DNA from: Desmodesmus armatus
Lineage: Eukaryota; Chlorophyta; Chlorophyceae; Sphaeropleales; Scenedesmaceae
NCBI GenBank assembly: GCA_007449985.2
Contig: VIIQ02000020.1
Span: 62,001-126,000, forward strand
Length of the DNA: 64,000 nucleotides
Direction: 5' to 3'
The notes below the pieces were generated by a model that was not told the origin of the DNA, did no database searches, and worked only from the letters and a program-made list of their open reading frames with translations. Shown one piece after another: positions 32,936 to 43,499 of the stretch; position 1 is the stretch's first letter; every line of letters starts with the position of its first letter. The translations under genes were made by a program, and so were the position numbers.

Positions 32936-35900
32936 GCAGCTGCAGCACTGTCCTGCCAGCCAAGCTGCACCTTCACCCACATGCCAGTGGAGTGTGCGTC
33001 CCCACCCATAACCTTGGGCTCTGCCAGGGGCAGCTGGTAGGCTCCTGCACAAGGCAACAGGATGGAGGGGGAAGTGTGCAGGACGGTTCAGTACGTGGTT
33101 CAGTACGTGCGATACAATGCATGTGCTGGGAGCTTGAGGGATAAGGTTTACCCAACACATTGTTGAGGGTGTGCATCACTGTGTGTAACACACCCTTTTT
33201 ACAAACCAACATCTCAGAGGGTACACCCACCTGGCGCCAGGCTGGCGAGCGGGATGCCAGCATAGCCCAGGATGGTATCCGTCATAACGTTATCCTGGTC
33301 CTTGAGCAGCACCAGCAGCACTGCCATCTCAGGGAACTTCACCGGGAAGCTGAAGTCCTGGTCGACCACCAGGCGCCCGGTGTTGTTCTTGTGCGGGGAG
33401 CTCTGTTCCGCCATGTCGTGCGGCATGCCGACGATGCGCAGCTCCACGTACATGTCGTCCTTGAACACTCCGAATTTCTTGCCCTGTTCAACGTGAAGCA
33501 AGACAAACACCGCAGCACATTGCGACACGGCGAGTTGGACTATTGCGCAATGCACAAGACTTGTGCCACAAGTACATGAAGGCTTCTCAGGCAGAGGTAA
33601 TGTAGAGATCAGCAAGCAAACAGCAAGAACCGAGCGTCGACAGCCACCCAAGCCGTGTGTGCAGGTGATGGCACTGACCTGCGGCCTGTAGGCTGAGAAG
33701 AACAACGCAGCAAATGATGCAGCATGCTAAGTAGGAGTGTTGCGCGATGCAAGCCATACACAACGACATGAAGCCTTCATAGGCAAAGGAAGCAAGAGTT
33801 CAGCAAGCAAACAGCAAGAATTGAGCGCCAACAGCCACCCAAGCTTTGTATGGTTGCACGGACCTGCGGTCTGTAGGCTGAGAAGACGTGCACGTTGAGG
33901 TTGCGAGCCTCCCTGTTGGGCACCGGCTCCTGCGGGTTCACATTCCTCATCCACTCTGGCTTCAACATGTAGCCCCTGCAGTCGGAAAGCACAATGCAAA
34001 GACCAGGTTCAGGCAAGCGTCAAAGAGGTAGGGTGGAGAAGGCATCAGCGTGTGCCAGTACGCTGCTGAAATGCTCTATGTGGCAGGATTGCTGGACTGG
34101 CTGTGTTGGTTGGGCATGTGATGGAGCACACCCATGCCATGCACCTGCTCCATGTCACCTTTGGCACTTTCAGCACTGGCATGGCTGCACATGTGCGTGA
34201 ATATACACATGCACGTGGCACTCACATGCGGTTCTGCTGAGAGAAGAAGGCGTCGTTCACCCACACAGCCTGGTCCCACAACTGCCTGCAAGCAGCAAAA
34301 GCAAACAAACTAGTTTGACTTGACGGTCAAGCTTACACATGCACATTGCCCCTGCAGCTCTAGAGCTTATAGGCTCATGACAGCAAACAGCCTGCCTAAC
34401 CAGTTGAGTGCTGCAAGTGAGATGCCGCGAGTGCAAGTGAGATGCCGTGAGGTGTCAGCAGTGCTGCAATTGAGATGCCGTAAGTGCAAGTGAGACACCG
34501 TGAGATGCCGTAAGCGCTGCAAGTGAGAAGCCTTACCAGTTGAGTGCTGCCAGTGAGACACCATACGACCATGGGGCTGCTGGGTTGGGGTTGCTGTTAT
34601 CCAGCATGCGCCATGCAGAGGGGTAGCAGCGCAGCAGGTGCTTGTTGGTGTAGCTCAGCACGGCAGCAAGGCCAGGCCTGACAATGTCTGGAGCAGCAGC
34701 AGCGGTGGCAGCAGCAGCAGCAGCAGCAGCAGCGGTGGCAGCAGCAGCAGCGGCAGCAGCGGTGGCGGTGGTGACAGTGGCGACAGCAATGCCCTATGAC
34801 AGCTCTCATATTCAGCGAACCTGCTCTCACCACCCTGGTTGATACAACCCTCCGATGTCCCTATGTGTTCAAGTTAGTCAAACAATCACTTTCATGCCCA
34901 TGAGAAAGCAGACCTGAACCCCAAACCCTACAACCCTAAACCCTAACCAAGCCACACTCACTTCCATCTGCGGTCTCTGTCCTGACGGTATCATCCATAT
35001 CCTCCTGCAACATCTCCTCTTGCACAACATCCTCATAAGATAGCCTGAAGCTTCGTAGCTTCTGCGGCCTCTCCTGCGACGTAGTGCTGCTGTTGGCAGC
35101 TGCTGCTGCTGGCGCCTCTGCTGCAGATGCCTGCAGCCCCAGCGTTCCTGCACCGGCAACAGCAGTGGAGGCTGGTGCTGGCTTCTCAGACTGGTCCCGG
35201 GCGCCCTTGATTGGGTGGGCGGCATCGGGGCCAGGTGTGACCGGGGTTACTCCTGTGGAGCATATGTATAAGGATTGCAAGTTGCAGAAGGGGGCGGCGA
35301 CAGACAAGCAGGTTGCTGCAGGATCATGGGAAGGATCCTGGGCAAGAAGCAAGACTGGCACACCCTCATAACATGGGGTTCTGCCTGTCGGATGCTTGCA
35401 TACTGCCCTGTTGAACAATGCTGATTGGCGTGGCACGTTGCACAGACTTAGAGTCTTGCCGCGCCTCAGAGAAGGCCTTCCCACCAACCCGTGCTGTGAC
35501 TGGCGCTGCATGCGGCTCCACTCACCCCCATTAGCGCCTGCACCTCCCTCGCGTGCCGCCTTAGACGCCGCTGCAAACTCCTGTGCAATTTCGTCAGGGT
35601 CCTCCCCTGCCTGCGCCGCCCTCTCTGCCTGTGCTGCCTGAGGTGTTCTGAAGCTGAACAGCTTGTTGGCCATGACATAGCCGGCATACTCTGGTACCTG
35701 AGCAGAGATACAGAGCAGACATTGTTCAAGTGTGAGGGTATGTGTGTTGGAAGGATTGCAGGAGTGCAGTGCCAATGGTGTACTGATCTGTTGGCCATGA
35801 CATAGCCGGCATACTCTGGCACCTGCATGGGCATTACATTGATGGGTGTCAAACTCCAGCCATACCAAACTAGTGGGTGTACTTTGTGGGTGTACTGTAT

Positions 35901-38022
35901 GAGCCTCTTTGGTCCCCTGCGGGGTATTCAGGCGCGTTTCAAACCATGCAACACTGACAAGTGCAGTCAGATTGACACAAGCAGCTACAGTAGCGGTGTG
36001 CGGGACGTATGCCCTGTACCTGCGGCAGCTTGCTGTCAGGTAGGCTGTGGCTGCTGGGTGCGGCGCGTCCTGCCGTGACATCATACGTAGTGATGGAGCT
36101 GTTGCAGATGTACACCAACGCTGCCAGCTCCGGCTCCGTGACACCTGGCAGGACCACAGCAGCACACAGGGGCATCAGTCAGTGCTGGCATGTGTGGACT
36201 AAGCTGCTGCCCTGTTGGGGTTAGTGAGAGAGTGGGGGTTTGTCGGCGCAACTCATATGCTTCGCCAGGCTGGAACAACGCAGGGGCAGCAGCTGAACAT
36301 GCATGGATGACTCACAGCATTTGCGCTGTTCAACAGCTGAGCTGTTGCGCTAGCGGTGGATGCCTTGGTGCCAGTGACCCCCTGGCTCCCTTGTAAGGCC
36401 TCTGCCACTGCTGTGACCCTCAATGCAACTGTAACTGCCAATCTCGGTTCAAGCTGTAGCCTGTGCCAGTCCTTGTGGGGATCACACCTGGCTTGACCTT
36501 CATGCGCAGCACCACCCTGCCATATTATGCTCTGCACTGTAGCTGCAACTGTAACTGTCACTCTCTCTGCGAATTGTAGGCTGTGCCGGCATGTGTCTTG
36601 CACACCTGGCTTGACCCACATTCGCAGCACCACCTACACCGTACTACCTGTAATACAGGGTGCTGCTGTGCCAAAGTCTGGGACCCAGAGTGGCAACATT
36701 GTGCTGCTGACATTGATCTTGATTGATCAATACGTTTGAAAATTGCGCACCTGGCTTGACCTTCATGCGCAGCACCACCTTGTGCTTCAGCTCCTCTGGT
36801 GAGAGCCACCTTTCATCCCGGTTCAGCTGCTCAGGGTCTGGCACAAACAGGTGGTGGCCCAGGACATCCCTCAGGATCTTCACCATTTGGTCCTGCAGTG
36901 TTGAGAGGACGTTTGACAGAAACACACCATATTGAGTTTGCGACGTGACTGTTCCCTGATTTTGTGTGTGGCATTCATGAACCCTGAATGCTGGCATGGC
37001 TGTTGCCAGGACTACAGTGCAATTCAAACTGGGCGCATACATAGAACTGATGACTCTAACGTGGACAGCGGTCCCCCCTGGTGCAAACCTCAAAGGTACC
37101 ACCCCGTTCAACACTGTAAGAGCGACACACCTGCTGCTGCTTGACGTGGTTTTCAATGGTCAGGATCACAGGGTAGGGGCTGGCATGGAATGCGTGCTTG
37201 TGCACGGCCCTCACACACTCCCTGAATGTCACTGTTGACGTCAGGGTGCCTCCATGTGTCACCACCTGCACGTTCAGCAGACACAAGTTCAGATCAAGTT
37301 TCACAAGACTCAGAGGAGCTTTGCACACTCTAAACGCCACGCCAATCAGCAACCCTGCAACCCTGCAAACAGAAACCTGCAAGAAGTACGCAAGCACAGC
37401 AGCTGCTATTGTGGCTGATAGGTCAGACTGCTGGCGCACGCTGTGCGTGGGTGCACCGTGTTTTCCCTACAGATCAACTGATGATGCCCCAATTGCAGTG
37501 TCCATCTGCTCACCGGCTCTGTGGGGCCATCATACACATCCAACTCCACCACTCTGCACGAATGCCTCAGGCCGATTTCAATTGTCTGTGTCCCTGCTGT
37601 GCTGGTCAACTGATTGCCTTCAAGGTAGCTGTTGTGGCCACTACGACAGCAATACATGCAGATACACATTCGATGCTGAGTGCACTTGTGAGCGTACATG
37701 CATGCAGAGTTGGCAGCAACAGCAGCGATGGTGAATGAACCATGCTGTGGGTTCATGCATGCGTGCTGCCATATGCATAACCATCTGAGATAAACATCTG
37801 GGTCTGGATACACATGGCCAAGCTTGCTGCTGGAGCTTGCTGCTTTTCCTCTGCTACTCTGCTCTGGCAGCACAGGTGGCACCTGCTGATGAAGTAGTGG
37901 CTGAGGGGCTGGGTCATGTCCTGGTGCGCGTGTCCGTGCTCTTGAAGCTTGTATCGAGACCTGACGTGATGTGCGTGGTCCCACTGGCCCTTTTCCATGC
38001 AGGACAGCCAGCTGCATCCCAT
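32863..38022 (-). CDS. PLC: Phosphoinositide-specific phospholipase C (12 exons)
   Basis: Exons 38022-37883, 37640-37514, 37265-37131, 36892-36751, 36144-36020, 35697-35526, 35252-34962, 34687-34570, 34285-34226, 33975-33864, 33483-33231 and 33044-32863 join in phase to 618 residues. X domain: DMTQPLSHYFIS, catalytic SGHNSYLEGNQL, Ca-binding VVELDVYDGP, second His in THGGTLTST, and SPYPVILTIENH. Y domain: ELAALVYI, SFRLSYED, NKHLLRCYPSAWRMLDNSN and GYMLKPEWMRN, split by an Ala-rich insertion of about 130 residues. A C2 domain (KFGVFKDDMYVELRI, FPVKFPEMAVLLVLLKDQD) completes the protein. It should hydrolyse PIP2 to IP3 and diacylglycerol. No PH or EF-hand domain is seen. The chosen start gives MGCSW, a possible acylation site, but an upstream exon is not excluded. 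The last 15 or so residues come from the minisatellite. Confidence 0.93.
33590..33890 (-). repeat. Duplicated exon edge in PLC
   Basis: 33590-33712 repeats 33772-33890: TTCTCAGCCTACAG.CCGCAG followed by a GT donor, then 100 nt of similar intron (CAGCAAGCAAACAGCAAGAA). The true exon ends at 33864; both donors are intact. Confidence 0.8.
34401..34568 (-). repeat. Tandem repeat of about 20 nt at the start of a PLC intron
   Basis: Eight or so diverged copies of AGTGAGATGCCGTGAGTGC-like units lie directly inside the intron whose donor is at 34569. Confidence 0.7.
34692..34785 (+). repeat. GCAGCAGCAGCGGTG compound triplet repeat
   Basis: CAG triplets are interspersed with CGGTGG in a PLC intron, directly before the acceptor of the exon beginning at 34687. 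Confidence 0.8.
34917..34948 (+). repeat. Interstitial telomere-like tract
   Basis: CCCTAAA/CCCTAA-type units (AACCCTAAACCCTAACC at its core) lie 8 nt inside a PLC intron next to the donor at 34956-34961. CCCTAAA is the plant-type telomere repeat. Confidence 0.75.
35654..35823 (-). repeat. Duplicated acceptor and exon 5' edge in PLC
   Basis: GTTGGCCATGACATAGCCGG and the following CATACTCTGG.ACCTG occur at the true exon start (upper bound 35697) and again at 35786-35823, with an intact CAG acceptor in the second copy. Confidence 0.85.
36421..36780 (-). repeat. Triplicated exon 3' edge in PLC
   Basis: The core CACACCTGGCTTGACC...CGCAGCACCACC occurs at 36484-36516, 36602-36634 and 36747-36780. 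Only the last is in the exon. The two intronic copies also share about 80 nt of flanking sequence (GCAACTGTAACTG, GTAG.CTGTGCC). Confidence 0.85.
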
Positions 38023-39798
38023 GGTGATGGTCAGTGTGACTCTGCTGCTGGACGGATGGCTCTGTGATTGCCGGTCTGCAAACGTTCTCCTTTACTTTCA
38101 AACGCTTTGAATGTGTACCGAGTAGTTTTGAGTCCTGCTTGCCCGGACACCTGCACAGTCACTTCTTGCGAAGTTGTTCGATTTTGACCGGCAAACGCAC
38201 TGCCAAAAACATAATTCACTGGCTATGTCCAGCTCGTACACCGGGTTGATCAAAACAGCGAGGCCGGACCATGCGATCGCTCAACACAAAAATAACACGG
38301 CTCTCTTTTGTCCTATTCGGACGGGAATGAAGCGATATGTCGTCCAGAAGGGTGCATGTAAACTGTAGTGCGTACTTGGTCCGGGTAGGCATGGAAATGA
38401 GGGGGTGTCGGACAGCGCGCGTAGCGCGGGAGCGCAAGTGCCTACTTCTCTGTAGGATCTACCAATTTGAAAGCTTTGCTCAGGGCTGGCTTGACGACCC
38501 ATTCCGCTTGTTGCCTCAATCAGTAAGATGTCTCCACGGGAGAATGCATCCCAGTGACAGTAGATGAACGGCTCCAACATTGAAAAGTCTGTGCAGCCTT
38601 CAGACCTGTGTTGATCAAGGCCTCCAGACCTGTGTTAATCAAGCACATGCAGCTGCACATCATGAGTGCAGGTCAGCGGCGCTGGCAGGTCGAGCCATCA
38701 TGGCTGTGCCATGGTTGTTCACCACAGCACCACCAGCAGGTCTATGCACATGCAGCTACGATCTTGCAACAACCAATTCGGCTGCCTGACAGAACTGCTG
38801 GCAGGCATGAGCTGTTGCTAAATCGCCTTCAAACCCCAGGTCTAAACGCCCGGCCAGGCTACACAGTACGAATTTTTTGGCCATGGTGCAGCTGGCAGCG
38901 CACATCACCAAGCACCTTGCGCAACATCCACACAGCTTGCAACAAGCTCACCAACACGTGACATGACACCACTCTCCTCTTACCAGGTCGCCTCTGTTGC
39001 AAGCACCAACAATCATTTCACCAGCAACATCGGGGCTATGCAACCCATAACTTGTATGTCCAGATGCAGCATGAATCAAGCAAGCCACACCACACACACC
39101 ATGCTGCGGTACCCCCCTGCCCTATTGCCGACCTACAAGAGATTTATGGCAGTGCAGATTGGCCACACACCAGTGACACACAAACACACCCTAGCACCCT
39201 AGTAATTGCCTATCGCTATGGCTAGACAGCCAAGTCCCCCCTTGGCCTCAGGCTGTCCTGCAATGTATCACTAGCTCTGTGCTGCAGGTGGCAGCCCAGG
39301 CTTTGAGGCATCACTAACAGCGATATGTCAGCTAGCATCACTGGGCATTGGGCGGGACTGCATGCGCCCACACTCACAAACTCACAGATGCCGCACTTGC
39401 AGCGCAACAACGCGGCGTGATGCAGCCCGCAAGGCAGGGCCCAGAGACACTGGCATTTTAGCCCTACTCCTTGATCAAAGGGTGATGACACCATGCTGCT
39501 GTACTACTACACCCACTGAGGGCTAACCCCTATGCCACAAAGTGGGATGATCAAGCAGCTAGCAGTAAGTCAGAAGCCATGGCTAGATAGCAGTGATGCT
39601 GCCGCCCCTGCTGCTGCTGTTTCTGTGGTAGACGAGATGACCCCACATCCTGCCCCCTTTGTTCACGAGTATGCCAATGCAAGACCGTGCCAGCACACCG
39701 CACACGCAGCACATGTCAGCAGCAATGCCAGTGGTAGACTTGACTGTACCGGCTGCACCAGCAGTTGCTCTGCTGGCAGCTGCAAGACGCTGGCAGGA
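38023..39798. other. Intergenic: PLC promoter and kinesin 3' region
   Basis: Both flanking genes are on the minus strand, so this should hold the PLC 5' region (right of 38022) and the kinesin 3' UTR (left of 39799). No gene, RNA or polyadenylation signal was recognised. An open frame at 38219-38040 lacks an ATG start and was not accepted as PLC exon 1. Confidence 0.45.
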
Positions 39799-41484
39799 TC
39801 AGCTGGCAGCATCAGCAAGTGCGTTGCTGGCGGCTGCAATGACGCTGGCGTTGCAGCGCAAGGAAACTGCGGCCAGCTCTGCAGGCGGTGCCAGTTTCAA
39901 AGCGCACTGACAGGTGGCAGCTGAGTCAGCCGCCAGGGTTTCTGCTGTCGCAGCACTGCCTGGGGTCCACAGCTTGGCCAGCAGTGCTGCTCGCTGCTGA
40001 GAAGTACCTGCTGCTGCTGCTGTTGCTGCAGCTGCTGCCACACCATCTGCTGTGTCTGCATCTGCACTGGTAGCAGCTGCTGGCTCTGTGACACCCCAGC
40101 GTCTGAGGATGTCACTGAGTTGCCTGTAGAGGAGTAGGAGCCAAGGCAGCAGCAGAACATCGTGTGAGGGGTGGTCAAGACTGCTGTAGAAGCCTGCCTG
40201 TAGCCGTTCGCTGAACAACACGTGTGCAATAGTCAAGGTGCAAGGGGGACAGCGTGAAGCCGTACTCTGCACCAGCACTGTATGTGACCCCAGCCCATGC
40301 CCACAGCACCAAGAACACAGTGTGGCTTCCAGCACAGCATTGTGTGCCACAGCAAATATACAAAGTGGTTCTGGTCGACAGTTTGTGCAGGATTGTGCGT
40401 GACAGGGTGTGCACATCATGTCAACAGTAATGCACTGCCAACACTCGCGCAAAAAACAACACCGAAGCAGAAAGCTTTGGACATGAATAAGTGTGTCAGC
40501 ATGGGTGCACTAGTAGTACCATGTGTGACAGGGGGTGTGACTCACTCTGACGGTAACGCGGCCAGCCCTGCATCCAACACTCTTGCCTCATCAGTCAGCA
40601 CATCAGCCTGCTGCTCTGCTGCTGCAGGAACATCCTCATGGTACTGATGCAGGCAGGCCAGCAGCGCTATGTGCGCCTGACACTGCGCCCTGTCACACCA
40701 AGGCGCCTGCCGCACACCGCCTGCTGCTGCTGCTGCTGCTGCTGCGGGGGTTGTGGTTGCCTCCGCAGAAGCATCTCCGCTGTCGCTGCTGCTGCCGGCA
40801 TCGCTGCCGGCATTGCAGCGGCCAGCAGCGCCGCTGTTGCTGCCGCTGCCGCTGATGCTGCCCCACTCCTTGATGCTGGTGTTGGCGCTGGGGCTGCTGC
40901 TGGGGCCGAGCACGAATGCGCAGCGGTAGGCGAAGGGCATTGAAAGGGCCTGCCAGCTTTGCAGGATCTGCATAGCATGGCAGCAGCAGAGGCAATGCCA
41001 GATGCAGCTCTCTTTCAATCAACAAACCATTCTCATGATTGAAGGAACAGCTTGACTATGCTGCCAGGGGCAGTCACTCGTTGTACAACAGCAACAGGCC
41101 AGTCAGTCAGTGTTTGTTACAAAGAGGCCTCAAGGACCCAGCCAACAGGCTCCCCTCCACCAGCTCCACATTTTTGGTTTCTGGTTTCGCTGTATCTGGA
41201 AGAATGGGCAGCATTGGTCATCCACTCATCAGACAGGTCTGAGGCTGGTGTTTGAGACCCGTGTTCAAATCCCATGCAAACATCAAGCCCTGCCAGTGGC
41301 TCCCAGAGTTTAAGTAGTAGCGGCTCCCACTAACCTGTATGTGTAGGTCCTCAAGGGGAGTGTCCTCCGCCATGAGCGGCACCTGCCGGCATGACACACT
41401 GCGCGGCAGCTGCAGCTCCCTGTGGCTCAGCTCACGCCCAAATGACCGCTGCTCAGACAATGCCAGCGCCTCCTGCACTTCCTC

Positions 41485-41527
<43 letters not shown>

Positions 41528-43465
41528 GATGGTGACTGCTCCTGGTCGCCGCACCCTGCTGCTGCAGTACCTGCCGTACTGCTGCTGGGACCGCTGCCTG
41601 CAGCGGCAGGTGTGCTGCTGCCGTAACCAGCCTGTGCAGCGGCGGCTGCGGCAGCTGCTGCGGCTGCGGCGGCTGATCGTGCCAGCTCCAGGTCCTCTGA
41701 GAGCTCATCTATGCGCTCACGTAGTGCGCCAACCTGCAAAAGCCGCATCCACAGCCACGCCTCAGCCATTTTAGCTGGTGTACCACCTTCCGGACCCCAG
41801 ATAAGACCAATCCCCTCGCACCCAGGGTGACTCTACAACCCCAATCCCTGAAGCCTTTTCCAGTCCTCTCTCAGTGCTGTGATGTGCTGTGCTTGCCTTG
41901 CGTGACCGCCCTACCTGCTGCCTTGACTCCAGGAGGTCCGCCTTCAACTCTGCCGCCACCTCGTCGCTGGCTGCCAGCTTGCCCTCCTTGGTGCGCAGAG
42001 CAGCCTTCAGCAGCACCACCTCATCCTTCAACTGCAAACAGTACACACAGGAACAGCCACAATTGCGGGAAACATGCCATGGCATTGAAAGCAGGGGCTT
42101 ATACCTTGCTCATACTTCACAGAACATCCGAGCAGCTTTGCGGATGCTGCGCCCTGCCGTGTGTGCTGAGGAGTGCAGCAAGGAGTGGCAACGTTGGGCC
42201 GATGGGGTAGGTGTGAGCGGGGGTAAGTAGTTATCCTGTACCCACCCACCCACCCCTACAAGCCACGTACCTTCTGCATGATGACCAACAGCGGCTTGAG
42301 GGAGTCACACTTGTGGCACTTGTGGGCGGAGAGCAGCGCGGCACCTGCACAGTCACACCAACAGCTTTATGTAGCCTATCTGTGTTGGACCCACACGCAC
42401 CTCATGAGTGGAAGTCTGACCAAGCTTTCTATGCATGAAAGCTGTCACGTTGAAGTTCACATGAACCCACACTGGAAGTGCTGTGTGCCTATGGACATGG
42501 ACGGCAGCTTGTGATTGCAATGCATGCATTGGAAACCCCACACCAGCAGCAGCTCGCCAAAGACCTGTTGCAGCGCGCAACCATTTCCGTCCATACGCAC
42601 CTGCCAGGCTGACTTTTGCCTCCTTGGTCTGCACCGCCTGATCCTGCTGCTTCCCCTCCACATTGTCCACAGTGCTGCCGCTCTGCAGGGCACTCTCCTG
42701 CCGCGGCAGCGCCCCCAGCACGCCCAGGCCCCCCAGCACAACAGACTCCCTCAGCTGCTGCTGTCCTGCAGCCCCTTGTGCCCCATGCTCCTCCCCCGTG
42801 CTTGCGCTGGGTTCGCCGCGCGCTCCGCATGCATGGCTGCTGTCCTGACATGCCTTCAGGGCAGCGGCTGTTGCCGCTTTCACCAGAGGCATCAACTCCT
42901 GGAGCTCTGCCAGCACAAACTCCACATGCGACAGCCGCGCGGCGGCCGCCGCCTCCCCGGCGGCCGCTGCCAAGCTGCCGGCAAGGTCTGGGAGGGGTGT
43001 CTGTACCGCCGCAGTGACCAGACGGCTGCCGGTGCCGTCATACACGCGCGTGCTGACGGTTTGGATCCGGTGGCTCTCCACCTCGCCTTTGACATGGCGG
43101 GGACTTGTCTGCCCTTGCGCTTGCGCATCATCTTGAACCCCTGCATCTGCTGCTGCAGGGGACGGTGGTGCGGAGAGCTCCTCCTCGGAGATGGGGTGCT
43201 CTGGTAGCTGACACAGCTGCAGCACCGGCTGCTGCTGGCGGCCGAAGCCGGGGCTGGGAGAGCGTGAGAGGCGGCGAGGAGTGACGCCCCGGGAGCCGGG
43301 CGCAGCTGCGGCACCCTCGGCACAAGGGCTGCGAAGCATCTCCTGAAGGGTGGACGCGATCGTCTGCAGCTGCTTGAGGCAGCTTTCAAGCTGCTGATGC
43401 AGTTCCTGGTGCTCCTGCCGCTGCTGCTGCTGCTGCTGCTGCTGCTGTGTGGTGCTGGGCTGGTC

Positions 43466-43499
<34 letters not shown>

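Noticed and set aside
31838..33011. Long open frames on both strands through the minisatellite
   Set aside because: The repeat unit lacks stops in several phases, so the frames are a composition effect; no start context or splice pattern supports a gene.
38040..38219. Open frame as first exon of PLC
   Set aside because: It starts with GTG; the nearest ATG (38212) is in another frame and stops after 17 codons, and its donor phase does not match the next exon.
41218..41290. Functional tRNA gene
   Set aside because: A B-box-like string is present, but the T-stem, anticodon arm and acceptor stem do not pair; kept only as a low-confidence tRNA-like fragment.
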